Shown: in pieces, positions 36,139 through 48,600 of the stretch
How the letters are laid out: every line of letters starts with the position of its first letter
How positions within the stretch are numbered: the stretch's first letter is position 1
Origin: Tetrahymena elliotti 4EA
Lineage: Eukaryota > Ciliophora > Oligohymenophorea > Hymenostomatida > Tetrahymenidae
DNA length: 64,000 bases
Assembly (NCBI GenBank): GCA_000231825.2
Contig: JH720311.1
Coordinates: forward strand, 124,001-188,000
Direction: 5' to 3'
Translations under genes and position numbers: made by a program
Notes under the pieces: generated by a model
Seen by the model: the letters and a program-made list of their open reading frames with translations, nothing else
Told to the model about the DNA's origin: nothing
Databases searched by the model: none

Positions 36139-37955
36139 TGGGATTTGGCTAGTTTCTAAATAATATTTGCACATTTTAGAACATTTCCTTGAATATGTTG
36201 TGAATATTTATTATTTTTCCATCATAGATGATCTTCCTACCTATAAATAGTATTTTTTTCAAAACCTGTAAAACAATCCAAAGAATTTTAAAAGCAAGAA
36301 ACTATTCAAATCATCATTAAAAATAGATTCTAATGAAAAAAATTTTACTTAAATTTATTATTTAATTTTTATGAACTACTCTTGGAGACGCTGACTATGA
36401 AAAAATTGTATTTGGTATTTTATTGTTTGTAATATTTTGTATTGAATGAAGCCTTAAGAAAAGTTATTTTGTGCTTCAATTTTCAAAGATTTATTTTGAG
36501 TTATTGATTCTTTTGATTAAGAAACCTTCTCAAAGTTTCTGAATATTTCCTTTAATGGATTCTAGAAATCGTTAATTTGTAGTTTATTTTGCCTGATTAT
36601 TCATTTTTTCCATAATTTATGATGGGTATTTTTTTTTTTCATATCTTCTTCGTGAAAGAGGGAAGAAAACAAAAACTAAGTTATCATATTTAAATTAAGT
36701 GTTCATCTTTAAAGTTCATGTTAAGATTGTTTAGTATTCAAGTATTCTATTTTTTGTTTCAAATGTAAAAGTTATTAATTTTTTACCCCATTAACTAATT
36801 TTTTAGATTTTAGATATTCTATCTTATATTTGTTAAATAGAATTTTTTTATTTAGAACTGTTGTTGAATTAAGTAGAAATAGCATTTGAATTAAATAAAT
36901 TGTCTTAGAGATTACTAAAATTGTAATTTGATGAAGATTTTAACAGTAATTTATTGATATGTCATTTTATTTTTAGTTCTAATAGAGTGTTTTGATTTTT
37001 TGATATCTCTAAGTAATTTAAACAAAGAATTTTTTAATATTTATTCTATTACATAAACTAGTTGAAATTTAACTGGTCTATTCTTTCTCAAAACACAAAT
37101 AGATGTACCTTTTTACAATTATTTGATATTTGATTAAAGCCACATTTTATTCTTAAATATATCAAATAAAAAATCTATGAAAGAATAATCAATCAATAAA
37201 GTAAAATATTTTGTTTAAAACTTGATTAAAATAGTAAAAATAAAATATATTAAATAAGCAGATTTAAATGATTATCAAATAAAGAATTCAAAATTTACAA
37301 AAGTATTTGAAATTAAAATTTTTCAAAAAGGGGGTTTAGTAAATAAAAAAAAGAATTTATTTAATTTGAACCAGTTTAAAAAAGAGAAAGAAAGAATAAT
37401 TACTAATAGAGCATTATCAAAATATACCTACTTAAATATTTATTGATAGTTTTTTCTGAAAGTTTATTTAATTAATTAATAAAATTATTTTTGTTATATA
37501 AAAGAGAAAGAATAATTTAACATTGATTACTAACTAACTAATATAAACAAAATATTTATTCACATTTTTATTAATGAAATTTAATTGCTTATTAATCAAA
37601 ATAGATAATTTATTTGTTTTATAAAATAAATTTTATCTTTTAAAAAGAATGAAGGAATTCTGATTAGTGTATCTTAAAAAATTTTTAAACTAATTTAATT
37701 GAAAAATAATAATTCATGAAATATTTTCATATCTATTTAGAAAATATCTAATATAAGATTTATTTGTGATGTTAGAAGTTATTTTCTATTTTGATCTTAA
37801 ATTATTTTATTAATTTAAGTCTTATTTTTTGAAATGGGTAATTTAATATATTTAAGTTATTTCAGATATTTGGTTGTTTTAAAATATCTATTCATTATTT
37901 TTTTGAGAAAGTCAACCCTTTATTTTTGTTTAAAACTTAATGTGAAATTCTATTT
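36139..37955. other. Non-coding AT-rich region right of the gap
   Basis: No continuation of the transposase and no other coding signal could be found on either strand. Mostly AT-rich with T runs. Confidence 0.5.
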
Positions 37956-40900
37956 TCAATTAATTAATTATTTAGCTTCAGCATATTCTTTTACCATACT
38001 TTTCAATTAAGAATTATTAGGTAGCTTAAAGAATAAAGGTTTTTTCATGGCTACTGAAATGGAGTAGTTTTTTTTGTTCTGTTTAATAAAGAATAATTCA
38101 TATAAGTCATTAAAAATAAAGATAAAGTTACTTCTATGCTCATTTATTATAACATAATCATAGATCCTCGGTATGATTCATAGAGCTAAACATATCTTTA
38201 CCAGTGCTAAAAAAGGTAGTTTTGAACAATTTAGTAGACTAAAACACTAAATTATTATTATTTTTTATTAGTTAAAAATAAAACGAAACCATTTTTAGAA
38301 ATAATTTACTAATCAGTAATTCTAGCATTACTTAAAATAGCAAGTCCACTATATTTAGAAAATAATATATTTTGAAAATTTATTTGAGATGTTTTAATTA
38401 CCTAGGTTGATAAAATGGATCCTGCTTCTTTTTAGCTTCAAGTTTAATTTCATAAAGTAACTCTTAGTATTTATTAGAAAATTAACGAACAATCAATTCT
38501 TTGAACCTCTTTTTTTTTTATTTTGTTTCTCTCCATTATCTCTAAATATTTACAACTCTTTAAATAAAACTTATCCCCTTTGTTTTTAAGTCAGTTATTT
38601 TTGTGCTTTGCTAAAGATAGCTAGCAATTATAAATTCTGCTTTATTTTCACATTTCTTTTATAGCATCTAAGCAAATTTATTTGTTGCAATGCAACATAA
38701 ACTCAATGCTCTCTTCTCTGGATAAAGCCCAATTTTTCTCAAGTCAATCATCCAGCCAGCTATAGCTCTAATTGCTATAAACTACATAAAATGTTAATAA
38801 TTTTTTAAAAATTATTTCTTTTCTAATTAATTAAAATTCTCTTCAAATAAATTAAAATTATCCTTAGATATTAGTAATTCATTTCATCAATTTAAAAAAA
38901 ATTCAATATCAAAATAAGCCTGAATTTAGAAATATATCTTGAAGAAACAAAACTAATTCAAAGATAGTATAATGTTCAAAAAATTTTACTTTAGCTCTGT
39001 GCTGAATTTTCTTTTTCCTCATTTTTTCTTTAAGTTTTTCTGCAAATAGCTTAATGTAGATAGTTGATTAGATTAATTTGATCCAGACTAGTTACCATAA
39101 TTAATATTTAGAATTTCTTTCAATAATTTTCTTTTTTTCTATTTAAAAAATTGATTTTAAACAGCTAATTCTAAATTTTTCTTCCACTTCAATGCATTTT
39201 TCTTGAAATAGTTAATTTTTTCTTTCTTGCACTTCCATTTATTTAGTTTCATGATTTTCCTAATTAATTTAATAAAAGAAGAAATTTATTTCATAATTTC
39301 AGCTAAAAGACTTTTACTCTTTGTTTAATTATTTTTTGATATTTATCAAACATATCAGGTAAGTTAAATTTGTTGAATTAAGTTATATTTTTTCTTTTTT
39401 TTCCATCCTGACTTTAAATGAGAAATTTTCTGTCTTTTTGCAGGAATTCAGATTTGTTCATTATGATTAAATTTTTAGTGCTTTGAACAGGAGATGAATT
39501 TGTTGAATTGTACATTAAAAATCTCTCTTTATTTTATTAGTCATTGTATAGGCTCTCTTAAACTTTCATTTCCCTTTCTTTTGTTTATTATATTTGTATT
39601 TAATTAGCTTCTTCTAAGGCTTTCTATTTTTGTTTTTTGTACCTTTAATATGCTTCATTCATTTATATTTTCTGCTCTCCAAAACTTAATTATATCTACA
39701 CTGTCATATCTACCTCAGGATATAGTGACAGAAATACTGTATCTTTTAAAAACATTTTCTTACCTCCTTCAGCATACATTTTATATGACCTTCCCTTTAT
39801 ATTTAATAAATTTAATTAGCTCAAATAAATTTATTGTTTTAAAATTGAGTTAAGAACATGTTAATAAATTAATAGTAAAATTAATATTTGAAGAGCTTTT
39901 TTGATAGTAATCTAATTTAAATTTTCCTTTATTATAGAATATTATCAAAAATCTTATATTATTGATCAAAAGATATTCTAAATTTGTTAAAATCCCTAAA
40001 AATCAAAAGCATCGTTAAGAGTTTTTAATTCAATTTGTTAATAAAAAGAATATTTAAATACATCAAATTCATCATCTGAGTTGAAAGTATTAGGTCTATT
40101 TGCTGTTTTCGAAATAAATCCTTTAAGTTTATTTTAAGAGGCCTCAGAAGAGTTCTTTATTTTAACAGCTAATTTTTTAAAACAATAAAATTATTATTAA
40201 AAATATTTTTTCTTAATAAAAATTATTTAAAAAATACATGAAAACTTTCAATTTATTTTTATTAATTTAACAACATTTGTTAACAATAAATTTGTTAATT
40301 AAATCAAAATTTTAGCAAATTTTTGATAAAATACTTAAGAGTGTAGAAATAATATTTGAATTTATTTGTTTTAAATAAAATTTATTCTAAAAATAGATTT
40401 TGGAAAAGTAGAAATTGTTTGAAATAATTTAATTTCAAAAACTTTCAAATGATTTTGTTAGATTTTGCTAGATAAGTTTTATAATCAATTAAATTTATTA
40501 TTTAAACTTAATTTAATTAAAGCATTAAAAAAGCCTATTGAAGAAAGTGTTTTTAAATTATTGTTTTATCATAATATTCATAGTTTTTAAATCATATGTT
40601 AAATACTTTGATTTTTCCAAGTTTGATTACATCTTTAAATATTGTGTGTTTGTTGTGAAAATAATGATGATAAATATCAAGATAGAATGAATATTTTAAC
40701 TTACTTAGCTTTAAAGGGGAGGGCTTTGATTTGATTGGTATTACAAAATAGTAGAAGTTGTGAGAAGAGAAAAAGAGAGTTTCATTTTTGTTTGCAGTTA
40801 GAGTGTATGGATTTAGACAGTCTATTTAAACTTTATTGCCCAAAGCTGATTCTTAATTCACTATTTAAGTTGAAGCAAGGGACTAGCTTCTTCCTGTAAA

Positions 40901-41674
40901 ATCAAATTTGTTTTTTGTATTAAAAAATTTAAATGACTTTCCTTCTGCCTTTTCTAAAAGTTCTGTATTACTCAAAAATTATTCCATTTGGGATTCAGTA
41001 ACTTTAGATGTTAGGTTGTTTTAATTTATTCTATTTCTATGCTCTGCTGTTCTTGGGACTGTTAAAAATTTTTGAGATGAATTCATCTAACTTTCTATTG
41101 CTAAGTTTCTTTTTTCACTTGCTAAATTGAAATTGCTCCCAAGGTAGCAACTATTTTTAAATGGAAAAAACTGCTGGTCAGATTGTAAAAACTTTCCAGA
41201 CGTATTTGATTATTAAGGAGAATTTTAATACATTAAAAATTCACTTAATTTTTGTTATATTTGGCCTTTAGAACTACCATTTGTCCCGGTAACAGTGCTT
41301 AAACTTTTTCTATGATGTCCAAATGACATTTTAGATTAATTTGGTGTAAAAGAATCTGGCTATTTATTTGTATTTTATGTAGATAAATTATGGTTGCTCT
41401 TGTTAGTCTAGTTTGAAGATAATTTAATCAACTCTAACTGATGCAGATTTTATTTGATATTTCCTCCTTTATGCTAAAACCTTTAAAGTATAGAAAAACC
41501 ATCAACATTATATTTCTAAGATGATAGTTAATTGTTTTATGCACTTAAAGTTGGTGAATCGATATCCTTTTTGGCAGTCTTTTCATTCTAAAAATTCCTA
41601 AATCTATTGTTGCTACTTGAGTTTACTCTAGGCTATTCTTAAATGAAGTTTGTTCTTTTAACAGGTTCAAGCAT
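37956..41674 (-). CDS. Multi-exon low-complexity / coiled-coil protein, unknown
   Basis: The ATG at 41674 starts a Ser/Asn/Gln-rich region (MLEPVKRTNFIQEQPRVNSS) open to about 40700. Further exons: about 40180-39990 (SSEASQNKLKGFISKTANRP), about 39650-39340 (Glu/Lys/Gln-rich, KNLIIMNKSEFLQKDRKF), about 39280-38990 (VQERKNQLFQEKCIEVEEKF, then AEKLKEKMRKKK), about 38790-38590 (IRAIAGWMIDLRKIGLYPEK), and about 38515-38409 (ELLYEIKLEAKKKQDPFY). The 3' end is unresolved. One splice gives a TGA at 38158-38160; another uses 38206-38132 and 38078-37956 (LYESYRGSMIM, AMKKPLFFKLPNN) with TGA at 37956. No catalytic motif or membrane segment. Helical, basic segments suggest a structural or cytoskeletal protein; no family recognised. 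Confidence 0.55.
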
Positions 41675-43443
41675 TTTTCCTTGTAAACCCTAGATAGATA
41701 AATGAGTAAATAAATAGCTTCTTAGATGAAATTTTTGATTCAATCAATATTATTAATTGTGGTACTAAATAAACTTTTACTGATAAAATTTTCTAATAAA
41801 GAGTAAAGAATAAGTTATTGTATTCAGCCTATATTCATTTTTAAATAATTAAGCTAAATTGGAATAGTAAGTGCTTTCTTATCAAATATATCATTCATTT
41901 ACTACCTTTTAAAAATTAAATTTAGTTTTAATCTTAAGTTAGCATCTTTCATTCTAACTAAAAAAAAATTAAAATTATTTTTCTCTATCTAGTTTGCGTT
42001 TGTATAATTTTATAATTACAAAAAATACAATTTAGATTTTTTTAAAATAAATAACTCTTTACAATTTTAGTTATCCAATAAATACATTTTATTTACTTTA
42101 TTTGCTTTAAATTTTAAATGTATTTGTCAAATTTAGTAATATTGTGAAATATTAATTCACTTTCTAAAAATTAAATTATTTAATTATCATTAATTTTTAA
42201 CTTAAAATATTTTATTCTTTAAATTTTGTCAAATTAGTTAAAAAGGGGGGAGAAGATCAGTGATTGATTATTCTCAATCTTAGAATTTGAGTTTAAAAAT
42301 ATTTTTAATTTTCCCTTTTAACTGATTGATTGAAAAAATAACCCCTCCATATTTAAATAAAAATAATCTTAATTCTAGTGTATTCATAGATATTTTTATA
42401 AAAATTTAAATTAACTATTCTAATGTTGCTATTTTATATTCAATATTTTGAAAATAAAAGTTATGAAATCAAAAATTATGAAATTATTAAAATAGATTTT
42501 TTTTTTAAATTATTTTCATCAAAAATTAAATTTTTGTTATTCATAAAAACGTGTGTTGAAAATGAACAAATGATAAATTGAACAATGATTTGTTTATTGA
42601 AGATAAAGAAAAAATATCTTTAGAAATAGAAATTAGTTTTCTTATGTAGCTAGAAATATTATAGCCTATAATGACATTTTTAATGATTCTATGCTTTAAT
42701 TTTACTGAAATCTTAGAATTTTAGATAATATTTTGACACAAGAATACTATTTATAAGAATTTAATTAATTCTGATATGCTCAGTAATATTAAGAGTAAAA
42801 ATATTAAAAATAATGCAAAATTAGTAATTATATTAAAAACATTCAATAGAAAAGTTAAACAAATAAGTTTAATAGTTAGTATTTATCTCCTTTATTTGCT
42901 GTAAAATAAGCATTGTAACTCTTATTTCAAAATATATTCTTTTTAATATTAACAAATAGAATAATATTTTAAATCTAACAAAATGAATGAACGAGCAAAT
43001 AAATGAACGATAAATATTGAGAATATTACTGTGAATAAAATCTAATAGATTTAAAAAAATTTTTTTTAAGAATGGGTTTAAGAGAGTGTTTTAAAATTTT
43101 AAAATAAAACTGAAATATTCTAATGATAGCATAAAATCTTATTTCAAATCTTTTGATTTGAAATTATCATCAATTGAGGTTTAATTTTTATGAGAATGAC
43201 GTATTGGATAAGTAAAATTTCTATTTATTTTTCATTTAATTACCAATAATAAATGAATGACAGGTTTGATAAGTAAGCTTCTTGTTTATTAAATTGAGGA
43301 TGAATTATATGTTGGTAGGATTGACTAGAGTTAAGAAATAATAAGATTTAATATTTTAAAAAGAGTAATTTGATTTCAAAAGTTCTATATAAATTAACAA
43401 AAAGATTATTCATTCAAGATATCTTATAATACTAGTCATAAAA
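41675..43443. other. Non-coding spacer between divergent genes
   Basis: AT-rich region between the unknown minus-strand gene and the plus-strand hydrolase, so it should carry both promoters. A G-run (gggggg) sits at about 42245. Nothing else recognised. Confidence 0.5.
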
Positions 43444-44908
43444 ATGGACACAGATAATGAAAAATATACCTACACTTCACTTTCAAGAGTGGAAAGTAAA
43501 TAATTTCAATAAATTCTATAAAAATAAAAGCTTTTTTATCTTTTCCTTAAAACAGATTTCCCTATTTTTGAAAAGATTTACTCAAATTGCAAAGAAAATC
43601 AGAATAAATTTAGTATTGAATTGATTAAAAAGTAAAAAAAAGATGTTATTTAATATAAATCGCATGTCATAAAACGAGCTGAATTCGAAGATGGGTGGTT
43701 TTGCTATTATACAGATAATTTTGGAGACCATCAATTTTTTGAATGTAAAGAAATTGTTCTCACAGTTCATGGCTTCCCAGGTAAAAATATTATCATTTTT
43801 TTATTAGTTGTTTCTTTGTGTTATTTTTGGTAGAAATTGATCTAATTTATTTTAAAGACGTCTTATCTTACGTAATTATATCAATTCATCAACTGACATA
43901 TAAATTAATCATAAAGCAAGAAATATCTTATTTTCACTCAAAAGCTTTTTTCTAAAATCAATAGGAAATTGGAGAGATTGGTAGCCTATTGAAACATATG
44001 TTGGAAACAATTTTTGTAGGTGGATTAACTTTTTTGTTCCTGGGTTTGATGGAGAAACAGAAACAAATAGAGGAAGTTACAAAGGATATTTTATGCAATT
44101 AGTAGATATGGTTTAAAGATTAATAAAGGAGCACTTAAAAATTAGTTAAAAAATGATCCTATTTGGGTATTCAGGTGGAAATATAGTAATTAGATTATTG
44201 TAATAAAAATATCCTGAAATTTGTAAAGCACATATCAATTTAGTAGGACCAACTATTATTTGGAATCCAGCTCATGTTTATATGTATCATGTTTTTAATA
44301 CTTTTGATAAAGAATTTAAGTTAAGAGAGCATCCAGAATAGTTAGAAGACCCCTAATTTAGAGAAAAATTATATGAAAAATTCAAATTATTTTAAATGGG
44401 AGACTACTTTGTCTATGAGAAAGTCCCAATATGGTGTGATACCCATGAAACTCTTATGATTTGGTTTAAAAAATTCCTCACATTTCCTGAAGGATGGTCT
44501 AAGTTCTACGAAATAGGGCATAATTAGTAAGATATCCTTAGATTCTATGCAACTGGTGACATTGATCCTCTTGTTGATTCATAGCTATTATTTTATGAAT
44601 TCTACTTAAATACCTATTTGAGATAAGTATTTAAAGTAACAGATATAGAAACCTAATAAAAAATCCTATCTAACAAATATCTCAGCTAAGTTAAAAACTT
44701 TAATTTTGAAAATATCTAAGAAAATTTCTTATTTATGTTTCCAAGAACTGGCCACACAATACATACTAAAAGAGCTTAAGAACTAGCATTTCCCTTAAAG
44801 TGCTTTATTTCTTTGATAAATATTCTTCCTGATAATTATTATGAACTTAACAAAAAATAAAATCCTACTAATCCTTACATAGGAAAAATGTTTATGCCTA
44901 AATTATGA
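43444..44908 (+). CDS. Alpha/beta hydrolase (epoxide-hydrolase-like)
   Basis: Exons 43444-43495, 43556-43780 and 43965-44908 join in phase to 406 codons. The oxyanion motif HGFPGNWRDWQP spans the second intron, which supports that splice. FVPGFDGETETNRGSY follows, then the nucleophile elbow FGYSGGN (Ser as nucleophile), a cap region rich in aromatic residues, YATGDIDPLVDS (likely Asp of the triad), and RTGHTIH (His). HGxPG is typical of epoxide hydrolases and haloalkane dehalogenases, but those use Asp as nucleophile; Ser points instead to an esterase, lipase or MEST-like hydrolase. Substrate unknown. No signal peptide, so probably cytosolic. Length and order are intact. Confidence 0.85.
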
Positions 44909-45623
44909 ATTTTTTATTTTATTTATTTATTAAAAAGTGTAACAAATATTTACAAAATCTAAATCTAGTTTAGATAGTTAATTAATAAATTTTTAAATCA
45001 CTAAAAACTCATGAAAGAAAACTTTATTATCTATTACTAATGTAATTTCACCAATCATAACACTTATTATATATATTTAAGTGAATCCTAAGATTCTGCC
45101 TGAGCTTCAGGCAATTATATAAAACAGTTGCAGTTGTAATTTCTTTAAGAAGTTTATAATAGGTTTATTTAATAATTATTTAATTTTATTTATATAATTA
45201 GAGTCATTTTGATGCCTCAAATTATTTATATTTTTCTGTATCTAAGATTTAAAGAAAAAAATACCCCAATCACAAATTCTTTTTCATGAGCTTAATATTC
45301 TGGAATATAGTAAATCTAATGTCTTAATTCTAAATAAAAGATAAGCGTTTTTCATCATTTATTTAAAATTTTTAACATTTATTAAATTTTTAATTTAATG
45401 ATATTCAGAACAATTTTACTCAAATATTAATTTAAAATATATTAAATTTTAATATACTTTAAATTAAAAAATGACATTTTAAAATCTTTTTGAATAAAAA
45501 AATTAATTTTAAATTTTAAATACTTAACAAACAGTTTAAAAAGAACATATAATTATAATTTAATTTATGTTAATAATTTTATTTTATAATCTATGAATGA
45601 TCTTGAGAATTTAATTCTGTATT
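44909..45623. other. Intergenic region between convergent genes, with hairpin
   Basis: AT-rich region between the 3' ends of the hydrolase (+) and the LRR gene (-). It carries the perfect hairpin at 45098-45112. No coding signal. Confidence 0.55.
45098..45112. repeat. Short perfect hairpin
   Basis: GCCTGA, loop gct, TCAGGC: a 6-bp perfect stem, GC-rich for this genome, between two convergent gene ends. It might mark a 3' end or be chance. Confidence 0.5.
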
Positions 45624-48600
45624 TCAACCTCTAATCATTTTTTAGACTAACCTTGTAATTTTAAGAATACTTCTAGTAAGTTTTCCTTTTTCACTAATTT
45701 GGTTATCGCTTTTTTAATTTTAAATAGTTAGTAAGTGAAACAAAAAATATATTGAAAATAAATTAAATATTTTTACAACATATTGAGAGTCAAATTTTAG
45801 AGACTAGAGGATTTAGCAAGAGAATAACCTAAATTTGCTATCCCTTAATCACCAATTTAATTACTTCTATGGGATTTAAGAATAGAAAGTAAATAAATAT
45901 TATTTCTGAAATTAACCATGAAATAAAATATTTAAAATTAGTTAGGTTGAAGAAAAAGAAAAAGTAATTAATAAAGATTCTCCTTAAATTAAGTTTCAAA
46001 GAATTCATAAAGTAATTTATTTAAAATAAAATATATTTTTTATTACCCTATAAAGAGTTCTAAAGTTTAGAGTTTAGAACATTAGGCTAAACCAGAACCA
46101 AGACCTGATATCCCTTAATCACTTATTTAATTTTCGCTTGAAAATAAAAAAGAAAATTAAAAACAACTCAACACACTTAAAAAAACCTTTTTTTCAAAGA
46201 TTTAATTTTCTTTAAAACCAAATAGTTTTTCAAAAGGTATAAAAAATAAACTAAGAATTAGTTAAGTCAAATGATTGTGTTTACTTAATAACAAGAGTTA
46301 ATTTTGAAAGATTGGGGTACTGAGCTAATGAAGAACCAAAATTTGTGGCACCTTAAGCATCAATTTGATTACCACTTTTTATGTTTTTATAAATGTTAAA
46401 ATTAATAAATTTGATAGAATAAATTTTTAAATTCTTTTTTAATATAAAATATGTTAATTAACATTCAAATAAATTAATTAAATTAAGCTCAAAAACCAAA
46501 ATTAAAAAATTTACGGAATTTCAAGTCTCAAAGTTGATAAATTGGTACACTGAACAAGAGTAGAACTTAACGCTGATATCCCTTATGTCCCAAAAGATTC
46601 ATAACTTTTAATGAAAGAGATGTTATATTTGATATAGAAAACTTAATTATTTACCTGATTTCTAGGTTTAAAGAACTGAGATTAGTACAGTTAGCTAGGG
46701 CTGAGCCTAAGGATTATATCCCTTATGCACTTATTTAGTTGGCTCTTAGTATATTATTTAATTATTTATCCATAATAAATGTTTGCAAAAGTAAATAAAA
46801 TCAAAAGTATTTCTGAAAAACTATGAAATAATTAATCAACAAATAGAAATTGAAGAGTATTTAATTCCAAAATAAAAATAACTAAGTTATTTGTAAGAAT
46901 CTAAAATTAAATTTTAAATAAAAAGAGAGAGTTATTTTTACCCTAAATAAAGTGTCAAAGAAGAGATATGTGCTAACTAATCTAGAGAAGAGAAAAGCCC
47001 TTATTAATCTTCTTAACCTATTTGGTTGCTTCTTTTAATATTTTGATTAAAAATTTATTTTAGATCAGTAAAAGTAATGAAAAATATATTTAAAGAAAGA
47101 AAAAAACTTAAAAATAAAAGGCTTATTTTAAATAAAAAATGAATAGTTTTTACCCAATATTTATGATCAAAGTTGAAAGGATAGTATTCTGAGCTAAAGC
47201 AGAAAACAAAGTTGATACACCCTATGCACCCAATTTATTATTTCTTTTAATGTATAACATTTTTGTTTTAAAGGTCAAAGAAGTAATAAATAGATCAAAC
47301 ATAGAAAAGAAAAGAGAATAAAATAGTTTACTATAATTTGAGTTCTAAGGTTGAGAGATTAAGACATTTAGCTAAAGAAGGACCTAAAGCTTATATACCC
47401 TTTAAGCAAGTTGAACCATTACTTTAATATTAATTAGATATTGATTAGATTTTCATCTAAAAAATTTTAAAGTTAATAAATGAATTAAAAGTGAGTTGCT
47501 AACAAAGAGAAGCATCTTAAATATCTTAAGCTTTATCTCAAATTACAAATTTATTAAATTTTTATCATTTATCTTTGAATTTAATTCTCTTATTTTTAAT
47601 TACTCTACAATAATTATATTATTATCTTTCTCTGGCTCTCCTCTTCTGATCTCCGCATGGTTTATTTACAAAAGAATTAACATTATGAATTATTTTTACA
47701 GGTTAAGTATCAATGATGAGAGGCTAGTGCATTATGCTAAAGCAGAACTTAATGATGATAAACCCATTGGATTAATTTAATTAAAGCTTTAAAATTAAAA
47801 AAATATATGAAATAAAATAAGAAAAGTTTAAATTAAGTTATAGTGATATCTAAGGTTTCTATTATTATGTATTAAAATAAAGAAGGGTGAGAAATATTTG
47901 AAAATTTTAAATAACTCTATGCTTTTAATACAAATTGGCTAGTCACACAATTATAACAACCTGCTTTTTCTAATATTTTTTTGATTCTTAACTAATCAAA
48001 TAAAAGTATTCATAGAAATATGTTCTTTTACCTAAGATCTAAATTAAAAGCTGTGAGATTAGAACACTGAGATAGAGCAGAACCCAAGGCAAATAAACCT
48101 TCATCACCAGTTTAACTAAAACTTTTAGCATTAAAAAAAATAATTTATTTATTATTAAACAAACTTACAAATATAGACATATTAAATTAATTGGCCAAAA
48201 CAGAAAAAAAACTAAACATTTAATCTTTATAATTTTTTAGCTATTAAGCAGTTATTAAATAAATCATGAAACAGATAAATTATTTTTACTTTAGAACGAG
48301 TTCTAATTATTAAAAATTTTTTTACAAGGAAAGAGCTTAACTCAAGCTTATTAAACCCTTATTCCCTATTGAGTTGCCACTTTTAATATTTATCAAAAAA
48401 ATTTTAAACTAAAACTTTTCAAAATAACAAAAAAAATTATTAAATAAAAAGAAAAAAAAGTTTTCATGGGTTTGAAAAATATTTTTAAATTTTCAAAACA
48501 AAAGATTGTAAAGAAATCTTGAAAAAATTATAAATTTAGTCAAAAGTTGATAATGATAAACTAAATGTGAAAATATGTTACAAAAATAAAAAAGGAGAAA

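Noticed and set aside
38416..38500. Plus-strand start reading MDPASFQLQVQFHK.
   Set aside because: The minus strand reads a more natural exon (QFSNKYQELLYEIKLEAKKK) consistent with neighbouring exons on that strand.
47496..47780. Plus-strand frame of 94 codons.
   Set aside because: It covers an intron and one LRR exon of the minus-strand gene; no independent support.
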